Shown in pieces: positions 32,437-37,540 of a stretch of 37,540 nt of DNA; position 1 is the stretch's first letter; each line of letters begins with the position of its first letter. The position numbers and the translations under genes were made by a program. The notes under the pieces were generated by a model. That model made no database searches and had not been told where the DNA came from. It saw only the letters and a list, made by a program, of their open reading frames with translations. Source of the stretch: an uncultured Collinsella sp. (lineage in GTDB: Bacteria > Actinomycetota > Coriobacteriia > Coriobacteriales > Coriobacteriaceae); assembly GCA_900752545.1 (NCBI GenBank), contig CAADVS010000022.1, positions 1-37,540 of the forward strand, given 5' to 3'.

Positions 32437-34887
32437 ATGCTGCAAAAAATCCAACGCTTTGGCGGGGCAATGTTCGCGCCCGCCATGCTGTTTTCTATAT
32501 CAGGCCTCATGGTCGGCGTCTCCGCTCTCGCAACGACTGCGGACATCGTCGGCGATCTCGCCGTATACGGAACCCCTTGGTACGCTTTTTGGACCATCAT
32601 CCAGCGCGGCTCGTGGACGGTCTTTAAACGCCTCCCGCTCCTTTTTGCCGTAGCGCTGCCCATCGGTCTTGCCCAAAAACAACCGGCTCGTTGCTGCCTC
32701 GAGGCTCTCGTCGCCTATTTTGCCTACTGCTTCTTTTTGAGCGAGATCATTAAGCTGAGCGGAGACAACCTTGGACTTGAGTACCCGTCATCTTTGACCT
32801 CCGCCAGCGGTATCACCGTCATCGACGGCATCAAGACGCTCGACACCGGCATTATCGGCCCGCTGGCGGTATCGGCAACCGTCGTTGCCATCCATGACCG
32901 CTTCTACGATGCCAAGGTTCCCGATTGGCTCGGCACCTTCTCGGGCTCCTCGCTGGTCTACCTCATCAGCTTTTTTGCCGTGTTTGCCCTTGCCGCTATC
33001 TCGGCCGCCATCGTGCCCTCCGTATACGCAATGACCGAAACGCTGCGCCATGCACTTACGAGCGTCGGCCCCTTTGGCGTGGGCATCTTTGTGCTTTTGG
33101 AGCGAGCACTCGAGCCCTTTGGCCTGCACCACCTGCTCTACATGCCGATCTACTACGACAACCTGGTCATTAACGACGGCATCTACGCCACGTGGAGCAG
33201 TTTGCTCCCCATCCTCTCCCATAGCACGCGCCCCCTTAATGAACTTGCGCCGTGGGCCGGTTTTACCGCCACCGGCTGGGTCAAGCTCTTTGGCCTTCCT
33301 GCCATCGCAGCTGCGTTCTACTCCACCGCAAAACCCGAGCGCCGCGCCGGCCTCAGGGTCATCCTTGTTCCCGCCATCATCGCCTCGGTGGTTTGCGGCG
33401 TTACCGAGCCACTCGAGTTTCTCTTTATGTTCACCCACCCCGGGCTCTTTTTGCTCTACGCCGTCTTATCGTCTTGCCTTGCCACAACCATGAATCTCTT
33501 TGGCATCGTCGGCATCTTCTCGGGCGGCCTCATGGAGATGGCAGCCTTCAACTTTATTCCGCTCATGCGCACGCATGCCGGTGCCTATCTTTTGGCGCTC
33601 GGTATCGGCCTTGCCTTTAGCCTCATCTTTTTTGTTAGTTTTCGAGCACTCATCTTGGTCTATGACCTTAAGACTCCGGGCCGCGAGGATCATGTCGTCA
33701 ATCGCGCGGCAATCGATTGTTTAACGGGAAGCGACTTTGCCAAAGAGCAATCTCCCAATGACGAGGTCAATAGTCGATCCGATCAAGATCACGTCCTCGC
33801 TGAGCGGGTAATTCAGCTTTTAGGTGGCGTTGGCAATATCGTGGGCGCAACCAACTGCGCCACGCGCCTGCGCGTCGAGGTCGCAGACCCTTCCATCGTT
33901 GCAGATAACGCGTCGTTTGTCGCGGTGGGCGCCAAGGGCCTCATCATTACGGGCAAGACCGCCCAGGTGATTATCGGCATCTCCGTTCCCCGCGTTAAAG
34001 AGCATTTTGACCAGATCATGGGCCTCGAGCCGGAATTTGTGCCCACCACCTCGGCCTCCCCTGCCGCCAGCGCAGCCCATAAGCGCGGCGCTATTTGCTT
34101 CTTCGATATCGACGGAACGCTCGCCTGGCAAGACCCCAGGCTCGCCCAAGACCTTCCCGAAGACGAGCGGGACCTCTCCCCCTATCCCAACGAGGCGGTC
34201 TCGCAGGCCATCCGCGATTTCGTTGCAAATGGCAACATGGCCTTTATCTGCACAGGGCGCACACTGAGCTGCATCCATCCAAAGCTGCTCGAGCTGCCCT
34301 GGGCCGGCATCGTCTGCCTCGCGGGTGGCTATGTCGAACTTGAGGGACACGTGATTCGCGATTTAGCGATGACGCCCGGCATGCTGCAGCGCCTTGCCCC
34401 CTATCTTGAGCAGTCGGGCGAGGTCATCCGCTTTGAGGGCCTCAACGGCGTCGTGCGCATGAGTGCCGATGCCCCCGATGCCCCCGGATACGCGCGCACC
34501 CTGGGCGACGCAGTCACGCAGCTGCAACATTACAGTGCCTACAAGATCTTGATGTCTACATCGCTCGCCAGCCGCATCGCTCAAGATAAGGCACTTGAGC
34601 CGCTGCTGTGCTTTAACGAGCTCGAACTCGAGGTAACCGAAATCTCGCCCCGCGAATGCACGAAGCGCGGGGGCATCCAGTCTGTACTCGACGCCCTCGA
34701 TCCCCACCACGGAACCGTATACGGCATCGGCGACGCCAGCAATGACGTCTCGCTGATGAACGCCGTCGATGTCGGTATCGCCATGGGCAATGCGCCGGAC
34801 TATCTCAAAAAGCGCGCCGACTACATCACCGACTCGGTCGACAAAGATGGCGTCGTCAAGGCGCTCGAGCACTTTAGGCTTATATAA
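32437..34887 (+). CDS. PTS EIICB (glucose/alpha-glucoside type) fused to a HAD phosphatase
   Basis: 816 residues from ATG 32437 with GGAAGG upstream. Residues 1 to about 415 are the ten-segment EIIC channel of the glucose superfamily (FAVALPIGLA, GVTEPLEFLFMF). Residues about 445-525 are EIIB with the phosphorylated cysteine C474 in GATNCATRLRVEV. Residues about 549-816 are a Cof-type HAD hydrolase: nucleophile D557 and acid D559 in FFDIDGT, and GIGDASNDVSLM. No EIIA; that must be supplied in trans. The fusion joins sugar import and phosphorylation to a predicted phosphatase. Confidence 0.9.
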   Translation: MLQKIQRFGGAMFAPAMLFSISGLMVGVSALATTADIVGDLAVYGTPWYAFWTIIQRGSWTVFKRLPLLFAVALPIGLAQKQPARCCLEALVAYFAYCFFLSEIIKLSGDNLGLEYPSSLTSASGITVIDGIKTLDTGIIGPLAVSATVVAIHDRFYDAKVPDWLGTFSGSSLVYLISFFAVFALAAISAAIVPSVYAMTETLRHALTSVGPFGVGIFVLLERALEPFGLHHLLYMPIYYDNLVINDGIYATWSSLLPILSHSTRPLNELAPWAGFTATGWVKLFGLPAIAAAFYSTAKPERRAGLRVILVPAIIASVVCGVTEPLEFLFMFTHPGLFLLYAVLSSCLATTMNLFGIVGIFSGGLMEMAAFNFIPLMRTHAGAYLLALGIGLAFSLIFFVSFRALILVYDLKTPGREDHVVNRAAIDCLTGSDFAKEQSPNDEVNSRSDQDHVLAERVIQLLGGVGNIVGATNCATRLRVEVADPSIVADNASFVAVGAKGLIITGKTAQVIIGISVPRVKEHFDQIMGLEPEFVPTTSASPAASAAHKRGAICFFDIDGTLAWQDPRLAQDLPEDERDLSPYPNEAVSQAIRDFVANGNMAFICTGRTLSCIHPKLLELPWAGIVCLAGGYVELEGHVIRDLAMTPGMLQRLAPYLEQSGEVIRFEGLNGVVRMSADAPDAPGYARTLGDAVTQLQHYSAYKILMSTSLASRIAQDKALEPLLCFNELELEVTEISPRECTKRGGIQSVLDALDPHHGTVYGIGDASNDVSLMNAVDVGIAMGNAPDYLKKRADYITDSVDKDGVVKALEHFRLI

Positions 34888-35000
34888 GCAGCCGGCACGC
34901 GCACGCGTCCCGTTTCCCCAAATCGCCAAAACAGACGCGCCAGCAACTCCAATGTGGCAATATGGTATCTGCACACCGCAACGATGCAACCTAAGAAAGA

Positions 35001-36026
35001 ATGCGAGAACCCGTGTCCAGTCCGTTTACCAGCTTTTTAGCCCAGCACTTTGGCCAGATCAACGACTATCTGGCCACGTTCTTTGACGGACAGGCGACCT
35101 CTGCCGATATCGAGCGCTACCTGTATACCCCGCTCTCGACATTTACGGCCAATGCCGGCAAGCGCCACCGCCCGCTCATCTGCATGCTCGCCGCCACCGC
35201 GGTAGGTGGCAGCTTTGAGAGCGCCCGCAGCGCGGCGGCAGCTATCGAGCACTTTCAGTCGGGAGCGCTTATCCATGACGACATCGCCGACAACGGCCAG
35301 CTGCGTCGCGGCAAGCCTTGCATGCACCTTACCGAGGGCACGGGCCTTGCCATCAACTGCGGCGATCTGGCGCTCACCATGGTCACCAAGACGGTTCTCG
35401 ACGACCCCACGCTGGAGTCCGGCGTGAAGCTGCGCGTGCTCCACGAGCTTACCGAGATGATCGTTCGCACCATCGAGGGCCAGGCGCTCGACCTAGGTTG
35501 GGTCCGTGACAGGCGCTTTGATATCTCAGTTGATGACTACCTGGACATGGCGACGCACAAGACCGCGTACTACAGCGGAGCCACGCCACTTGCCGCCGGA
35601 GCCATTATCGGCGGCGGCAGCGATGGGCAAATCGAAGCGCTGCGCGCCTTTGGTCTGCACACGGGCCTTGCCTTTCAGATTCAGGACGATCTGCTCAACT
35701 TGATCGGCACCAAAGAGGCCGCCAACAAGGACTTCCGCACCGATATCACCGAGGGCAAGCGCACCCTCGTCGCCGTGCACGCCCTGTCAGACGAGCGTTA
35801 TCACGACGAGGTCGAGGCAATCCTTTCCTCGGGCACCGAGGACCCCGCGCAACTTGCACGCGCCGTGGAGATCTTCCAGGAGACCGGCTCCATCGATTAC
35901 GCCCACACTTACGCGCTCGACCTGACCGCCAAGGCGAAAGCGGCCATCGAGAACGTTGAGCTTGATCCGCACGCACGCGAGCTGTTCCTCTCCATGGCAG
36001 ATTTCTTTGTGGAGCGCCTTAACTAG
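35001..36026 (+). CDS. Polyprenyl diphosphate synthase
   Basis: 341 residues. Trans-isoprenyl synthase with the first Asp-rich motif in LIHDDIADNGQLRRGKP and the substrate-binding GKRHRP loop. The second motif reads QIQDDLLNLIG, with N in place of the last D of DDxxD. Such enzymes extend farnesyl or geranylgeranyl diphosphate for quinones or cell-wall carriers. Start at 35001 has only a weak AAGAA site; a GTG at 35013 is an alternative. About 110 bases separate it from the PTS gene. Confidence 0.9.
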   Translation: MREPVSSPFTSFLAQHFGQINDYLATFFDGQATSADIERYLYTPLSTFTANAGKRHRPLICMLAATAVGGSFESARSAAAAIEHFQSGALIHDDIADNGQLRRGKPCMHLTEGTGLAINCGDLALTMVTKTVLDDPTLESGVKLRVLHELTEMIVRTIEGQALDLGWVRDRRFDISVDDYLDMATHKTAYYSGATPLAAGAIIGGGSDGQIEALRAFGLHTGLAFQIQDDLLNLIGTKEAANKDFRTDITEGKRTLVAVHALSDERYHDEVEAILSSGTEDPAQLARAVEIFQETGSIDYAHTYALDLTAKAKAAIENVELDPHARELFLSMADFFVERLN

Positions 36027-36164
36027 CGGGGGCAATAAAACCTGTCAGCAGCGTATTTGGGTACAACTTGCTACACTGTTGAGTGCATGTTTATGCATCC
36101 CTTTGCGTTGTCTATCCGACACACGCTCAAATAGTACGAATGGTACGCCGAAAGGGGTTCGTTC

Positions 36165-37070
36165 ATGGAACCTATTACAACGGGCATGCAGGGAGCAGCC
36201 GTCGAGGACGTCCAGTCCCGCCTTCTGCAGCTCGGCTATACAATCGATGACGCCGAGGTCTCCGACAAGCGCTTTGGCACCACCACCGAGCAGGCTGTTG
36301 GCACCTTTAGGCTCGATAGCGGCCTTGCCGCTGGCTGTGCCGTCGATATCCCCTGTTGGAGCGCCCTGGTAGACGCCTCGTATAAGCTGGGCGACCGCAC
36401 GCTCTATCTGCGCATGCCCAATTTCCATGGCGCCGACGTTCAGGCCCTGCAGCGAGCGCTCAACGTTTTGGGCTTTGCCTGCGGTGAGGACGACGGCTAT
36501 TTTGGCCCGCACACCGAGGCCGCTCTGCAGCAGTTCCAGGAAAATGTTGGCCTGTTTGCCGATGGCATGGCGTTCCAGGATACCTACGCCTATATCAACC
36601 GCTTGCATCACGTGTGGGAGGGCAAGCCCTCGGTTACCGAGGCCGAGTCGCGTATCGGTTTTGCCCGCGCCGCCAACGTGCTCGAGCGCTTCCAGATTGC
36701 CGTCATCGGTGAGGACCCCATCGCACGCAGCGTTGCATCGCGCATGTGGAACATCGCCACGGCGACGACCGACAGCAGCGGCATGATGCTTTGCGATTCC
36801 GAGGTCCCGACCGACGTGGATCTGGTGCTCGAGATCGCAAGCGATGAGCTGCCCGCAGATGCAGCGCCGCGCGCCACGATCGCCCTTGCCGAGTGTCACA
36901 ACCTGGCGCAGCGCATCCGCACCGCCAATGTCGCCGCGCAACAAAAACCTGCGCGTATCCGCATTGAGCTCACGGGCATGACGCGCTACAACGGAACCTT
37001 CACCGCAAGCGATGCCCAGACACTCGCCGTACGCCTGCTCGATGGCGTTTGCGATGCCCTCGCAGATTAG
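36165..37070 (+). CDS. Protein with two peptidoglycan-binding-like domains
   Basis: 301 residues, start ATG 36165 with AAAGGGG upstream. Two PG_binding_1-like repeats: about residues 5-62 (GAAVEDVQSRLLQLGYTIDD, FGTTTEQAV) and about 82-140 (HGADVQALQRALNVLGFACG, FGPHTEAALQQFQ). The remaining 150 residues resemble an alpha/beta domain (VDLVLEIASDE, ARIRIELTGM) similar in layout to amidase-like or CwlM-like regions, without visible zinc ligands. No signal peptide or membrane segment, so it is either cytoplasmic, like CwlM, or non-classically exported. Confidence 0.75.
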   Translation: MEPITTGMQGAAVEDVQSRLLQLGYTIDDAEVSDKRFGTTTEQAVGTFRLDSGLAAGCAVDIPCWSALVDASYKLGDRTLYLRMPNFHGADVQALQRALNVLGFACGEDDGYFGPHTEAALQQFQENVGLFADGMAFQDTYAYINRLHHVWEGKPSVTEAESRIGFARAANVLERFQIAVIGEDPIARSVASRMWNIATATTDSSGMMLCDSEVPTDVDLVLEIASDELPADAAPRATIALAECHNLAQRIRTANVAAQQKPARIRIELTGMTRYNGTFTASDAQTLAVRLLDGVCDALAD

Positions 37071-37108
37071 GTAAACTAGACGAGTTGCTTTTAGCAACAC
37101 CACGACAT

Positions 37109-37183
37109 TGGGACGTAGTTCAACGGTAGAACTCCGGTTTTTGGTGCCGGCTGTTGGGGGTTCGAATCCCTCCGTCCCAGCCA
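37109..37183 (+). tRNA. tRNA-Gln(TTG)
   Basis: 75 bases including encoded CCA. Acceptor stem TGGGACG with CGTCCCA, D-arm GTAGTTCAACGGTAGAAC, anticodon stem CCGGT/GCCGG with loop TTTTGGT (anticodon TTG), T-arm GGGGGTTCGAATCCCTC. Followed by a terminator. Confidence 0.95.
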
Positions 37184-37190
37184 AAGAAAC

Positions 37191-37228
37191 AAGCCTCTCG
37201 AACGCATAGCCGATCGGGAGGCTTTTCT
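37191..37228 (+). terminator. tRNA-Gln terminator
   Basis: AAGCCTC and GAGGCTT pair around a loop that can extend the stem (CTCG, CGATCGGGAG), followed by TTCTT. Confidence 0.7.
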
Positions 37229-37237
37229 TGTGAGCAA

Positions 37238-37262
37238 GCGGAGGGATTCGAGCCCGCAAGGC
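37238..37262 (-). other. Inverted tRNA-T-arm-like fragment
   Basis: On the reverse strand GCGGGCTCGAATCCCTCCGC resembles the T-arm of the tRNA-Gln 60 bases away (GGGGGTTCGAATCCCTCCG) in opposite orientation. No acceptor or anticodon partner was found, so it is at most a remnant. Confidence 0.35.
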
Positions 37263-37269
37263 AACACAA

Positions 37270-37329
37270 CTTCTCGTCCAGCACGAGAAGATAAAGGCAG
37301 TTTTTCAGGCATGTCCCAAAATCTACCTT
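37270..37329. repeat. Two hairpins including a CATG-loop hairpin
   Basis: CTTCTCGT/ACGAGAAG (37270-37290) is an 8-bp stem. Then AAGGCAGTTTT (about 37294-37305) pairs imperfectly with AAAATCTACCTT (37318-37329) around a CAGGCATGTCCC loop, matching the hairpin at 7651-7681. The stretch 37330-37440 holds no recognised feature. Confidence 0.5.
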
Positions 37330-37440
37330 CAAAAGACAGGCGCCCCAAGCCCACTAGGACCAAGAGCGCCTTACATCTAGAAAATATCAGCCCAGTTCCG
37401 AAAAGCGAGCCGCTTTCTACAAAGTGCCGTGTGGCCCCGG

Positions 37441-37540
37441 CGGGCCGGGTATTAAGTTTGTCGCGAGTTCCGCACGCAAAGAAGGCCACTTAATGTGGCC
37501 TTCGTCTTGCGCAGGACTGTAGAGCAGCAAACTTAATACC
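37441..37540. repeat. Hairpin element, copy 2 (runs off the window)
   Basis: The 59-base core at 37461-37519 is identical to 4927-4985. The flanking arms differ from copy 1 but again pair with each other: GGTATTAAGTTTG (37448-37460) with CAAACTTAATACC (37528-37540). The left side continues GC-rich (GGGCCG) and its partner must lie beyond the window. CTG/CAG form the small second hairpin as in copy 1. Confidence 0.75.

Noticed and set aside
37091..37489. Reverse-strand frame containing a GRRDSNPQQPAPKT segment
   Set aside because: This is the well-known spurious translation of a tRNA gene in reverse; the tRNA-Gln explains it.

Overview
The window looks like a chromosome segment from a gut actinobacterium of the class Coriobacteriia, most likely Collinsella or a close relative. 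The support is GC-rich codon use in the housekeeping genes, purine-rich ribosome binding sites, and dense GntR/LacI regulators beside sugar-transport genes. Genus is an inference from general style, not from a marker gene.

Layout. 1-3668: reverse-strand regulatory block with a partial SIS-domain sugar isomerase/deglycase gene, two overlapping GntR/UTRA regulators, an unknown protein and a LacI regulator. 3852-7570: murB, a Tat-exported coiled-coil cell-wall hydrolase and galE. 7580-11081: accessory insert with an IS3 orfA remnant, a two-gene AAA ATPase plus predicted nuclease pair (possible defence module) and a decayed IS1595-type transposase. 11082-21148: lower-GC RiPP (ribosomally made, modified peptide) island. 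21480-22243: broken IS110 transposase. 22540-34887: alpha-glucan block with malQ, malP, an ABC sugar importer, a GntR regulator and a PTS permease fused to a HAD phosphatase. 35001-37183: polyprenyl synthase, a two-domain peptidoglycan-binding-type protein and tRNA-Gln.

The RiPP island is the most interesting part. Two tandem 39-residue peptide genes, both too short for ordinary gene calling, have identical cysteine spacing (positions 15, 18, 26, 30, 35). They sit under one good promoter with a dyad operator. Downstream in the same direction are an ABC-2 ATPase and two permeases (likely self-immunity), a radical SAM/SPASM maturase and an ABC exporter. Upstream are a DUF2975/XRE pair and a second ABC exporter. 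On the opposite strand a degraded second radical SAM gene precedes a 60-residue Val/Ala-rich peptide with a Y-E-T-P leader start. Several genes are interrupted: the maturase by an in-frame TAG between its N-terminal and catalytic parts, and both exporters and a small membrane protein by one-base changes in homopolymer runs. The cluster is therefore decaying, switched off, or affected by sequencing errors.

A second theme is hairpin DNA. Two copies of an element (4893-5028 and 37441 to the window end) share an identical 59-base core, but each has different, self-complementary flanking arms. Other strong dyads include a perfect 31-bp stem (2513-2585), hairpins with a CATG loop (7580-7617, 7651-7681, 37294-37329), two tandem hairpins built on TGTTACAGATC (26541-26678), and a 22-bp palindrome fused to a 14-bp hairpin at the end of a precursor gene (16728-16774).

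In the sugar block, four copies of a TTGTwTrAACrr-like motif flank the ABC and PTS promoters and are a plausible operator set for the GntR regulator between them. Imported maltodextrins would then be processed by MalP and MalQ.
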